Shown here: positions 10,201 to 16,894 of the stretch, piece by piece
How the letters are laid out: every line of letters starts with the position of its first letter
How positions within the stretch are numbered: position 1 is the first letter of the stretch
Assembly (NCBI GenBank): GCA_002840155.1
Contig: PGZH01000005.1
Coordinates: forward strand, 408,550-472,549
Length of the DNA stretch: 64,000 bases
Reading direction: 5' to 3'
From: Gammaproteobacteria bacterium HGW-Gammaproteobacteria-13
GTDB taxonomy: Bacteria; Pseudomonadota; Gammaproteobacteria; Pseudomonadales; Pseudomonadaceae
Program-made: the position numbers and the translations under genes
Notes under the pieces: model-generated
Told to the model about the DNA's origin: nothing
What the model saw: only the letters and a program-made list of their open reading frames with translations
Database searches by the model: none

Positions 10201-10524
10201 TTCGCCATGGACGATTTCGGCACCGGCTACAGCTCGCTGACCTACCTCAAGCGCCTGCCGGTGGATGTGCTGAAGATCGACCAGTCCTTCGTGCGCGACG
10301 CCACCCTGGACGCCAACGACGCGGAAATCATCCGCGCCATCGTCGCCATGGCGCGCAGCCTGGGTCTGGACATGATTGCCGAAGGCGTCGAGCAGGTCGA
10401 CCAACTGGAGTTTCTCCAGCAGCAGGGTTGCCACCACTACCAGGGCTACCTGTTCAGCCGGCCGGTGCCGCTGGAGCAGTTCCGCCAGTTACTGCACGAC
10501 AACCGCATACCGGCACCCCTGTAA
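7225..10524 (+). CDS. c-di-GMP enzyme with five PAS domains, GGDEF and EAL
   Basis: 1099 residues, no evident membrane segment or signal peptide. About five PAS/PAC units lie roughly at 30-150, 155-280, 285-405, 410-530 and 535-650; two carry LGTWxWD starts and three carry KFxxxFxxSPDAxxIT starts. They are followed by GGDEF (about 660-825) and EAL (about 835-1085) domains. The GGDEF signature (ARLGGDEFVVL, near 738) is intact with an RxxD inhibition site (RQED) five residues before it. The EAL domain keeps EALLRW near 871 and DDFGTGYSSL, so both cyclase and phosphodiesterase activity are possible. I prefer the GTG at 7225, which has AAAGGAAG about 9 bp upstream, over the TTG at 7219. The sensed signal is unknown. 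Confidence 0.93.
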   Translation: MAKSSDRRPPLPFIPALDPAEFESTWNDAPRLLRALNGAKLGTWYWDIESGRVSWSRGAQALFGLDPKQPLEKRIDYIELIPEEDRPDVLRLFEQLLAGNPSNRAFRHRIRWPDGSLHWLEISGSLQLDADGKQRVIGVIRDISSQQAREQALRSSEEKFAYAFNYSPDAVVITEKSSGRFVEINAGFERQFGWTSEQTLGRTSLEMGIWACLKDRQRMMDAVKSNTLNGLEVPLYHRDGSIRKNLLFGGEILLDGIPCLVLSLRDITQQRQQEQDLHDSQERLNLALDSADLGTWDWHIPSNMLFGSARASKLHGLADEPFHDDFRKFFSFVPLEDRHAMRKHFNNLALGLTEEYQVTYRAVYGNKEVHYLESTAKLYRDADGKPERMAGILIDISERVRREQSLAASEAKFANLFQASPDPVALTTLPDGVGMEINASFSQTFGWQPEEVIGRRMTDLNFWANLDVRAALYDKLERDKSLHNEVADYLDKQGRVITCVVSSRPMLLNNQRCILTTFRDISERQKAQAELQASQEKFALAFHSSPDAITITERDTGRYIEVNEGFGRLTGYNVDEVIGRSAMELNVWADLAERDAMVQKLQREGHVYHMEMHGKHRDGTVKLVEVSVEPIELNNTPCLLLTARDISELKAAQAQVQHLAYHDSLTNLPNRALLLDRLTQQISLLRRHELRGALLFIDLDHFKHINDSLGHPVGDAVLKLVTARLEASVRQEDTVARLGGDEFVVLISGLEGKRSKVVQQVRALAEKLRHLLAEPMLLDGHQLQVTPSIGIALIPDHGDTPSDLLKRADIALYRAKDSGRNCIQLFRNTMQKAASERLRLENDLRLALARGEFELHFQPQVDARNNQIIGAEALLRWMHPTLGAQSPALFIHVLEESGLILEVGGWVLAEACHACAQLLEQGMVNAAQFSLCVNISPRQFRQNDFVELVESSLTSSHLPPHMLKLEITEGIVIQNIDDTIAKMNRLKRLGVTFAMDDFGTGYSSLTYLKRLPVDVLKIDQSFVRDATLDANDAEIIRAIVAMARSLGLDMIAEGVEQVDQLEFLQQQGCHHYQGYLFSRPVPLEQFRQLLHDNRIPAPL

Positions 10525-10526
10525 AA

Positions 10527-10556
10527 CAACAAGGGCACCCGCAGGTGCCCTTGTTG
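10527..10556. terminator. Bidirectional hairpin between the GGDEF-EAL gene and ibpA
   Basis: A perfect 13-bp stem (CAACAAGGGCACC and its complement) with a 4-nt loop lies between two convergent genes. T runs are short on both sides, with a clearer TTTT on the minus-strand side, so it may serve ibpA best. Confidence 0.7.
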
Positions 10557-10572
10557 CTAACAGCCTGGCTGT

Positions 10573-11019
10573 TTAACTCTGCAGCACAGTGCGGCTGCCC
10601 CCAATCGGAATGCGCTTGGCCTTGGCCTCTTCCGGCACGATGCGCACCAGGTCGATATTCAGCAGACCATTAACCAGGCTGGCCGCCTTGACCTCGATAT
10701 GGTCGGCCAAACGGAACGACAACTTGAACGCCCGCTGAGCGATGCCCTGGTACAGATAGGTGACGTTGTCGGCGCTGGTGTCGCGCTTGCCGCCGGTAAC
10801 GGTCAGCACGCCGCGCTCGACCTGCAGTTCCAGATCGTCTTCCTGGAAGCCCGCGGCGGCGACCACGATGCGGTATTGATCGTCGGCATACTTCTCGACG
10901 TTGTAGGGTGGATAGCTGCTGCCCGCCTCGTTGCGCATGGCCGACTCGAACAGGTCATTGAAACGGTCGAAGCCAACGGACTGACGGAACAGCGGGGTCA
11001 TGGAAAATGCGGTGCTCAT
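10573..11019 (-). CDS. ibpA: Small heat-shock protein IbpA
   Basis: 148 residues, an Hsp20/alpha-crystallin chaperone that binds unfolded proteins and aggregates in the cytosol. The N-terminus has the IbpA-type start (MSTAFSMTPLFRQSVGFDRF). The alpha-crystallin domain (about 35-125) starts at YPPYNVEKYADDQYRIVVA and includes LTVTGGK and GIAQRAFKLSFRLAD. The gene has a strong AGGAG ribosome site that is buried in a hairpin (11029-11046) and a sigma-32-like promoter upstream, so heat control is expected at both transcription and translation. Confidence 0.96.
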   Translation of the reverse strand: MSTAFSMTPLFRQSVGFDRFNDLFESAMRNEAGSSYPPYNVEKYADDQYRIVVAAAGFQEDDLELQVERGVLTVTGGKRDTSADNVTYLYQGIAQRAFKLSFRLADHIEVKAASLVNGLLNIDLVRIVPEEAKAKRIPIGGSRTVLQS

Positions 11020-11088
11020 GATTTAAATCTCCTGAAATTCAGCGAGTGGTTAACCGCGGAACCCGACTTCGGCATCCCGCATAACTAA
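11020..11088 (-). promoter_or_regulatory. ROSE-like RNA thermometer in the ibpA leader
   Basis: In the minus-strand RNA, CUC-G-CUGA pairs with UCAG-GAG around an AUU loop (11029-11046). This buries the AGGAG ribosome site and leaves one bulged G, the signature of ROSE elements, and a UCGCU motif faces the ribosome site. A second hairpin further upstream pairs GCGGGA with UUCCGC and contains CCGA/UCGG. ROSE-like thermometers are known in front of Pseudomonas ibpA genes. Confidence 0.75.
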
Positions 11089-11116
11089 AAATGTGGTTAC
11101 TCAGGTAGATTTCAAG
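11089..11116 (-). promoter_or_regulatory. Sigma-32-type heat-shock promoter of ibpA
   Basis: On the minus strand, CTTGAAA (11116-11110), a 13-bp spacer and CCACATTT (11096-11089) match the heat-shock sigma consensus CTTGAAA-N(11-15)-CCCCATNT with one mismatch at the -10 element. It is about 70 bp before the ibpA start codon. Confidence 0.7.
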
Positions 11117-11149
11117 CCTCTGCAAAATTTTCTTACAGGGAGCAATTCG

Positions 11150-11896
11150 ATGAGCAAGGTCATGCTGATCACCGGCGCCAGCCGCGGTATTGGCGCCGCC
11201 ATCGCCAGGCTGGCGGCGGCCCAGGGTTATGCGCTGTGCCTGAACTACCACCGGCAACAGGCAGTGGCCGAGGCGCTGGTGAGCGAGATCACCCAGGCGG
11301 GTGGCCAGGCCATTGCCGTGCAGGCGGATGTCGCCGACGAAGGCCAGGTGATGCAGTTGTTCGCCCGCCTCGATCAACACTTTGGTCGCCTCGATGTACT
11401 GGTCAACAACGCCGGCATCCTGGAAACCCAGATGCCTTTGCAGCAGATGGATCTGGCGCGCTGGCAGCGGGTCTTTGCCACCAATGTGTTCGGCAGTTTT
11501 CTCTGCAGCCGTGAGGCGATCAAACGCATGTCGACCCGCCAGGGCGGCAACGGTGGCGCCATTGTCAACTTGTCATCGGTGGCTGCGCGGCTCGGCGCGC
11601 CGGGGGAATACATCGACTACGCAGCGGCCAAAGGCGCCATCGACAGCATGACTCTGGGCCTGGCCAAGGAAGTGGCGGCCGATGGCATTCGCGTTAACTC
11701 GGTGCGCCCAGGGGTGATTGAGACCGAGATTCACGCCAGCGGCGGCGAGCCGGAGCGGGTCGCGCGGGTCAGCCAGAGCGTGCCCATGGGCCGTGGCGGT
11801 TTGGCCAGCGAGGTAGCTGAAGCGATTCTCTGGCTGGCCAGCGAGCAGGCGTCCTATACCAGCGGGGCACTGCTGGATGTCAGCGGCGGGCGCTAG
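11150..11896 (+). CDS. Short-chain dehydrogenase/reductase (glucose-1-dehydrogenase/FabG-like)
   Basis: 248 residues, a classical SDR oxidoreductase. The cofactor motif TGASRGIGAAIA is at residues 7-18, NNAG follows near residue 87, and the catalytic Ser-Tyr-Lys set is visible (NLSSVAARLGAPGEYIDYAAAKGA). The substrate cannot be told from sequence. I chose the ATG at 11150, which begins right at the first beta strand and has AGGGAG about 8 bp upstream; a 19-residue upstream extension would overlap the ibpA promoter. The gene is divergent from ibpA. Confidence 0.9.
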   Translation: MSKVMLITGASRGIGAAIARLAAAQGYALCLNYHRQQAVAEALVSEITQAGGQAIAVQADVADEGQVMQLFARLDQHFGRLDVLVNNAGILETQMPLQQMDLARWQRVFATNVFGSFLCSREAIKRMSTRQGGNGGAIVNLSSVAARLGAPGEYIDYAAAKGAIDSMTLGLAKEVAADGIRVNSVRPGVIETEIHASGGEPERVARVSQSVPMGRGGLASEVAEAILWLASEQASYTSGALLDVSGGR

Positions 11897-11919
11897 TCGC
11901 GCAGTGGCAATGCGAAGCA

Positions 11920-11995
11920 CGTAGGGTGGATGACGCTTTTTCATCCACCCAATGTCGAGAACATGGTGGATCGGTGCAGCGTGATCCACCCTACG
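11920..11995. repeat. Palindromic intergenic repeat (GTAGGGTGGAT type)
   Basis: A perfect 12-bp terminal inverted repeat, CGTAGGGTGGAT (11920-11931) and ATCCACCCTACG (11984-11995), encloses further GGTGGAT/ATCCACC copies. Elements of this GTAGGGTGG kind are widespread between genes in Pseudomonas and other bacteria and behave like non-autonomous repeats. No ORF is present. It lies between convergent SDR and dusC genes. Confidence 0.75.
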
Positions 11996-12007
11996 AACTA
12001 ACCCATC

Positions 12008-12988
12008 CTACGCACTCGCCTGCTCGGCACGCTCAGGCTCGATAAAGTCGATACCGAGCAGACCATCGATACGCAGGCAATCGCTTTCACGGCGCAGCAG
12101 GTTGAACAGCTCGGTGGCTTCGGGGTAGCTGCGCGTCAGCATCGCCAGCCATTGTTTGAGCCGCCCCGGTGCGTAGCGTGGCGACATCTTGCGCCGCGCC
12201 TGCAGCCAGAAATCTGCCAGCAGCGGCTGCAATTCAGCCCAGCTCATAGGCAGCACATCCTGCCCGGCCTTGGCAGCGGCGATCTGCCGGGCCAGGTCCG
12301 GGCGCGCCACCAGGCCACGGCCGAGCATGATGTCCTCCACCCCGCTGACCTCACGGCAACGCCGCCAGTCATCCAGGGTCCAGATCTCGCCATTGGCAAA
12401 TACCGGCACCTTGACCACGTCCTGCACGCGCGCCACCCACTCCCAATGCGCCGGCGGCTTGTAGCCTTCGACCTTGGTTCGCGCATGCACCACGATCTGC
12501 GCCGCGCCGCCATCGGCCAGGGCCTGGGCGCACTCTAGGGCGTAATCCTTGTGATCAAAACCCAGGCGCATTTTCGCCGTCACCGGAATCGCTGCCGGCA
12601 CCGCACGGCGCACCTCGCGGACGATGGCGTGGAGCAGCTCGGGTTCCTTGAGCAATACCGCGCCGCCACGGGATTTGTTCACCGTCTTGGCGGGGCAGCC
12701 GAAATTGAGGTCGATCACCGGCGCACCCAGGGTGCAGGCAAAGGCGGCGTTATCCGCCAGGCAGGCGGGATCGGAGCCGAGAAACTGCACGCGCAGCGGT
12801 GTGCCAGCAGCCGTTTGCGCGCCGCTGAACAATTCAGGCGCGAGCTTCTCGTAGCTGCTGACGGGCAGCACCCGCTCAGTGACCCGAATAAATTCCGTCA
12901 CGCACCAGTCGATGCCGCCCACCTGAGTGAGCACATCGCGAAGGATTTCGTCTACCAACCCCTCCATCGGGGCCAGGGCGATTTGCAT
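12008..12988 (-). CDS. dusC: tRNA-dihydrouridine(16) synthase
   Basis: 326 residues. A flavin enzyme that reduces U16 of tRNAs to dihydrouridine with NADPH. The TIM-barrel start [20 protein letters not shown] and the catalytic cysteine motif [19 protein letters not shown] (Cys near 98) identify the Dus family. The longer C-terminal half ([14 protein letters not shown] near the end) fits the DusC subgroup, found in gammaproteobacteria. It is separated from the upstream thioesterase gene by a terminator at 13038-13064, so it is likely transcribed alone. Confidence 0.93.
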   Translation of the reverse strand: MQIALAPMEGLVDEILRDVLTQVGGIDWCVTEFIRVTERVLPVSSYEKLAPELFSGAQTAAGTPLRVQFLGSDPACLADNAAFACTLGAPVIDLNFGCPAKTVNKSRGGAVLLKEPELLHAIVREVRRAVPAAIPVTAKMRLGFDHKDYALECAQALADGGAAQIVVHARTKVEGYKPPAHWEWVARVQDVVKVPVFANGEIWTLDDWRRCREVSGVEDIMLGRGLVARPDLARQIAAAKAGQDVLPMSWAELQPLLADFWLQARRKMSPRYAPGRLKQWLAMLTRSYPEATELFNLLRRESDCLRIDGLLGIDFIEPERAEQASA

Positions 12989-13037
12989 AGGCAGTCTCTT
13001 GAAAATTCTTTGCCGCGCGAGCTAAAGGGCGCAGATA

Positions 13038-13064
13038 GAAAAACGCCGCGTAGTGTACGCGGCG
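13038..13064 (-). terminator. Rho-independent terminator after the pgl-edd-eda-thioesterase operon
   Basis: On the minus strand a 9-bp GC-rich stem (CGCCGCGTA and complement, loop of 3) is followed by a run of five T. It lies between the thioesterase stop codon and dusC. Confidence 0.85.
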
Positions 13065-13101
13065 CGGCGGTGAAGCGCTCAGGCATTAGCCCGACGGCGC
13101 G

Positions 13102-13551
13102 TCACAGCTCCATCGGGAAAGGTGGCTGCAAGGCCGCGCCATAACCCTCAACAAACTCTGGCGGCATGCGCTTGGGCTTGCCGCTGGACAGCTCGATGCA
13201 GACAAAGGTGGTTTTCGCCCGCAGTAGGGTCACGCCGTCTTCCGGGCGAATCAGCTGGAAGCGCCGATCCATCTTCAGGCGCTGGTCGGACTCGACAATC
13301 CAGGTGGCCATCTGCAGCTGCTGATCTTCATAGGCGCTGGCCAGGTAGTCGATCTCATGGCGCAGCACGGCCATGGCACGGTCGAGGCGGCGATACTCAG
13401 TCAGATCCAGGCCGAGAAACTGCGAATGGCGCCAGGCGCAGCGCTCCAGCCAGCTGACGTAGACCGCATTGTTGGCGTGACCGAGGCCATCGATGTCCTC
13501 TGCCGTCACCTGAATATCGATGACAAAGGGATTGCTCAGCTCCCAACTCAT
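13102..13551 (-). CDS. Acyl-CoA thioesterase of the 4-hydroxybenzoyl-CoA thioesterase (hotdog) family
   Basis: 149 residues. The segment VTAEDIDGLGHANNAVYVSW carries the DxxGHxNN signature of YbgC/FadM-type hotdog thioesterases, which hydrolyse acyl-CoA thioesters in the cytosol. The rest fits one hotdog domain. The start codon overlaps the eda stop by four bases (ATGA), so it is translationally coupled to the Entner-Doudoroff genes. Why a thioesterase is co-transcribed with them is unclear, and its acyl substrate is unknown. Confidence 0.88.
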   Translation of the reverse strand: MSWELSNPFVIDIQVTAEDIDGLGHANNAVYVSWLERCAWRHSQFLGLDLTEYRRLDRAMAVLRHEIDYLASAYEDQQLQMATWIVESDQRLKMDRRFQLIRPEDGVTLLRAKTTFVCIELSSGKPKRMPPEFVEGYGAALQPPFPMEL

Positions 13552-14198
13552 GCCGGCTGCTCCAGGCTACCGGCCAGGGCGCGGGCCTCGGCCGCCAATT
13601 GAGTGATCTGGTCCCAGGCGCGGGCGCGCACCAGGTTGCTTGGCGCGATCCAGGTGCCGCCCACGCAAGCCACGTTGGGCAGGCGCAGAAAGCTCAGCAG
13701 GTTATCCGGGGTTACCCCACCGGTTGGGCAAAAGCGAATGCCGGTGAACGGCCCCTTGAAACTCTTGAGCATCTTGATGCTGGTGGCGCCGTTGGCCGGG
13801 AACAGCTTCAGCGAGCGATAGCCGTACTCCAGCGCCAGCAGCACTTCGGAGGGCGTCATCACCCCCGGCAAATACGGCAAACCGGAGTCTTCTGCCGCCG
13901 CCGCCAGGCGCTCGGTGCAGCCAGGGCTGACGGCGAACTGCGCACCGGCATCACGGGCTTCACTGAACTGCTCGGCATGAATCAGGGTGCCAGCGCCTAC
14001 CAGCAGGTCCGGCAATTCCTTGCGCATGGCCGCCAGGGCATCCAGCGCGCCAGGGGTGCGCAGGGTCACTTCCAGCACGCGAATGCCGCCGGCGTGCAGC
14101 GCACGGGCCAGGTCCACCGCCAGGCTGATATCGTCGATCACCAACACCGGCAACACCGGGCGGGCCTGTTGCAGCACCACATCCATCGTCAGGCTCAT
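13548..14198 (-). CDS. eda: KDPG aldolase (2-dehydro-3-deoxy-phosphogluconate aldolase)
   Basis: 216 residues from the chosen start. It splits KDPG into pyruvate and glyceraldehyde 3-phosphate, the last step of the Entner-Doudoroff pathway. The class I aldolase residues are visible: the glutamate in VLEVTLRT, and the Schiff-base lysine in SLKLFPANGATSIKML. PVLPVLVIDDI is the usual N-terminal strand. The ATG at 14198 has GGGGAG upstream; the ATG nine codons earlier lacks a good ribosome site. It follows edd by 36 bp. Confidence 0.96.
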   Translation of the reverse strand: MSLTMDVVLQQARPVLPVLVIDDISLAVDLARALHAGGIRVLEVTLRTPGALDALAAMRKELPDLLVGAGTLIHAEQFSEARDAGAQFAVSPGCTERLAAAAEDSGLPYLPGVMTPSEVLLALEYGYRSLKLFPANGATSIKMLKSFKGPFTGIRFCPTGGVTPDNLLSFLRLPNVACVGGTWIAPSNLVRARAWDQITQLAAEARALAGSLEQPA

Positions 14199-14234
14199 GC
14201 CTTGCTCCCCGCTCTCAAGATTCAATCATCGCGT

Positions 14235-16046
14235 TCAGTCTTCAAACAGGCTGCTGGCGCCCTGCTCAGCCGAGCCGACCAGGCGGCGCTGGGCGGCGAA
14301 CATTTCCAGACCATAGCCCAATTCCAGCTCGGCACTGGCAGACGCCAATGGCCGCGCGGCCAGTTGCTGCGCGCTCAGCTCCACCTGCAGCAGCCCCTCT
14401 TGCGCATCCAGCACCAGCCAATCGCCGTCCTGCAACCGCGCCAGGGCGCCTCCTGCCGCCGCCTCCGGCGTGACGTGCAAGGCGGTGGAAACCTGCCCGG
14501 ATGCGCCGGACATGCGCCCATCGGTAATCAGCGCGACACGCTGACCGGCTTGCTGCAGATTGGCCAACAGCGGCATCAGTTTGTGCAGTTCAGGCATGCC
14601 ATTGGCTTGTGGGCCTTGGAAGCGCACCACCAGCACCAGGTCACCTTGCAGCTCGCCAGCGCTGTAGGCGGCCTGCACGGCCGCTTCCGAATCGAAGATG
14701 CGCGCCTGGGCGCGGATGTGCCAGAACGCCGGGTCCACCGCCGAGGTTTTCAGGATGGCGCGGCCCAGGTTGCCCGTCAGCAGCACCAGCCCGCCCTCCT
14801 CGGCAAACGGCTCGGCGGCCGGCCGGACAATATCGGGCGCCGGGCTCTGCGCTGGCAGCTCGCGCCAAGCCAGGCGCTCGCCCTCCAGCCAGGGTTCGCG
14901 GGTGTAAGCACGCAAGCCATGCCCGGCGGCGGTGGCAACATCGTCATGCAGCAAGCCGGCGCCGAGCAGCTCACGCAGCAACCAGGCCGGCCCACCGGCG
15001 GCCTGAAACTGATTCACATCCGCCGCACCATTCGGATAAACCCGCGCCAACAGCGGTACGACCTTGGACAGTTCGGCGAAATCATCCCAGCTCAATTCAT
15101 AACCAGCCGCCCGGGCAATGGCCGGCAGGTGCAGGGTGTGGTTGGTCGAACCGCCGCTGGCGAGCAAGGCCACCACCGCATTGATCAGCGCCCGCGCATC
15201 AATCTGTTGACCGACCGGCAAGTAACGTTCGCCCTGGCGACTGTTGTGCGCCACCAGCCGCGCGGCTTCATCGGTCAGCGCATCGCGCAGCGGCGTGTAG
15301 GGATGGATAAAGGCGCTGCCCGGTACGTGCAGGCCCATGGCTTCCATCAGCAGCTGATTGGTATTGGCGGTGCCGTAGAAGGTGCAGGTACCAGCCTGGT
15401 GGTAAGCAGCCAACTCGGCGGCCAGCAGCTCATCACGGCTGGCTTCACCACGGGCGTAACGCTGGCGGACTGCGGCTTTCTCCTTGTTCGGCAGGCCCGA
15501 CTGCATGGGCCCGGCCGGGACGAACACCGCCGGCAGGTGGCCGAAGTGCAGCGCGCCGATCAGCAGGCCGGGGACGATCTTGTCGCACACGCCGAGATAC
15601 AGCGCGCCGTCAAAAATGCCGTGGGTCAAACCGATGGCAGCGGCCTGGGCAATCAGGTCGCGGGAGAACAGCGACAGCTGCATGCCAGCCTCACCCTGGG
15701 TAATGCCATCACACATGGCCGGCACCCCGGCGGCGAACTGTGAGGTCGCGCCAGCCTTGGCCAGCGCCACTTTCAGGCGCTCGGGATACTCCCTGAGCGG
15801 TGCATGGGCCGAAAGAAGATCGTTATAGCTGGAGATGATCGCGACATGCGGTGAGCCGCCCTGCTTCATGATCAGCCGCGCATCCTCAGGCTGCGCAGCC
15901 AGGGCATGGGCCAGATTGGAGCAGCCCAGGGCCTGATGCGCGGTGCGCCCGGCCGCCAGGGCCAGGCGCTGCAAATAACGCTCGCGGCGCTTGGCCGAAC
16001 GCGTTTCCAGTGCGGCGGTAACCTGCTCAACAACCGGATGCAACAT
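14235..16046 (-). CDS. edd: 6-phosphogluconate dehydratase
   Basis: 603 residues, the usual length for Edd of the IlvD/Edd family. It dehydrates 6-phosphogluconate to KDPG and uses an Fe-S cluster. Cysteines in family positions are visible in VPAMCDGITQGEAGM, GVCDKIVPGLL and GTCTFYGTANTNQLLMEAMG. DGRMSGASGQVSTALHVTPEA near the C-terminus is also diagnostic. AAAGGGA precedes the start codon. The 73-bp gap after pgl contains a perfect palindrome (16092-16107), so edd may have its own control besides readthrough from pgl. Confidence 0.96.
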   Translation of the reverse strand: MLHPVVEQVTAALETRSAKRRERYLQRLALAAGRTAHQALGCSNLAHALAAQPEDARLIMKQGGSPHVAIISSYNDLLSAHAPLREYPERLKVALAKAGATSQFAAGVPAMCDGITQGEAGMQLSLFSRDLIAQAAAIGLTHGIFDGALYLGVCDKIVPGLLIGALHFGHLPAVFVPAGPMQSGLPNKEKAAVRQRYARGEASRDELLAAELAAYHQAGTCTFYGTANTNQLLMEAMGLHVPGSAFIHPYTPLRDALTDEAARLVAHNSRQGERYLPVGQQIDARALINAVVALLASGGSTNHTLHLPAIARAAGYELSWDDFAELSKVVPLLARVYPNGAADVNQFQAAGGPAWLLRELLGAGLLHDDVATAAGHGLRAYTREPWLEGERLAWRELPAQSPAPDIVRPAAEPFAEEGGLVLLTGNLGRAILKTSAVDPAFWHIRAQARIFDSEAAVQAAYSAGELQGDLVLVVRFQGPQANGMPELHKLMPLLANLQQAGQRVALITDGRMSGASGQVSTALHVTPEAAAGGALARLQDGDWLVLDAQEGLLQVELSAQQLAARPLASASAELELGYGLEMFAAQRRLVGSAEQGASSLFED

Positions 16047-16091
16047 GACGAGTCCCTTTATCGGCGAGGTACAGGCTTATAGTGTACCGAC

Positions 16092-16107
16092 TTAAAGCTG
16101 GCTTTAA
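16092..16107. promoter_or_regulatory. Perfect palindrome upstream of edd, possible operator
   Basis: TTAAAGC-TG-GCTTTAA is a perfect 16-bp inverted repeat 46 bp before the edd start codon, next to an AT-rich TACACTATAAG stretch that could hold a -10 box. It does not match the HexR or PtxS sites I know, so its regulator is unknown. Confidence 0.4.
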
Positions 16108-16119
16108 CGCAGCAGGCGC

Positions 16120-16800
16120 TCAAGGAGCCCAGTAGATATTCACCGGCAACGGGCTGCGCTGCAGCCACGCATACAGCGGTAACCCACGCGACGCAGGCTG
16201 GTCGGCCAGCACAGCTTCGATCAACGCGCGCTTAGCTTCGCCAAACGCCAGCAAGCCCAGCCACTGACCACGCTGCAGCATGGCCAGGTTCAGCGACAGA
16301 CGCTCGCGCGGCTCTTGCGGCGCCAGCGCTGGCAAGGCTGCAGGCTCGGCTTGCGGATCGAGCGCAGCCGCCAGGCCAGGCATACCGGGAAACAGCGAGG
16401 CGATGTGACCGTCTTCCCCCATCCCCAGCAGCACCGCGCTAAACGGCGACCACTGCGCCAGTTGCTCGCCCCAGCTGCTCGCCGACTGGGGCAACGTCGC
16501 GCCCTGGCGTGGGTCCAGGCAGTTAGCCTGTGGCAATCCCTGATGCAGCAGCTGCCAGTTGCTTTCGGCGGCCTGCGCTGCCACCCAGCGCTCATCACTG
16601 GGGCTGAGGTCGATACGCTGACTGTCCAGTTGCTGCGCCAGCAAAGGCAACAAGGCCCGCGGGCTACTGCCGCCAGGCAGGATCAGTCCAGCGCGAGGCT
16701 GTTGCGCCAGCGTGGCCTGAATCTGCGCCAGCAGGTCGGCGGCCAGCGCATGCAGGCAAGCGTCGCGCTGAGCATGGCAATGCAGCAAATTTTGGCTCAT
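16120..16800 (-). CDS. pgl: 6-phosphogluconolactonase
   Basis: 226 residues. It hydrolyses 6-phosphogluconolactone to 6-phosphogluconate, feeding edd. The DevB/Pgl signatures LILPGGSSPRALLPLLAQQ near residue 40 and GMGEDGHIASLFPG near 130 are present. The ATG at 16800 has GGGGTT about 8 bp upstream. It is the first gene of the apparent pgl-edd-eda-thioesterase operon. In P. aeruginosa pgl sits between zwf and eda; here zwf is not adjacent. Confidence 0.93.
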   Translation of the reverse strand: MSQNLLHCHAQRDACLHALAADLLAQIQATLAQQPRAGLILPGGSSPRALLPLLAQQLDSQRIDLSPSDERWVAAQAAESNWQLLHQGLPQANCLDPRQGATLPQSASSWGEQLAQWSPFSAVLLGMGEDGHIASLFPGMPGLAAALDPQAEPAALPALAPQEPRERLSLNLAMLQRGQWLGLLAFGEAKRALIEAVLADQPASRGLPLYAWLQRSPLPVNIYWAP

Positions 16801-16894
16801 AAGCAACCCCGGCTAAGCTATCGGTATGTCATAAGGCCGCGCAATAATGCACCTTTGTCGTGTCCGCCAACATCCTTGCTAGGGAAAGCCTCTT

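Noticed and set aside
13599..15743. A 714-codon open frame on the plus strand
   Set aside because: It is antisense to edd and eda, whose families are certain. Long antisense frames are common in GC-rich DNA, and this one has no recognisable domain.
16801..16894. HexR operator upstream of pgl
   Set aside because: A TTGT is present but no ACAA partner at the proper spacing was found.
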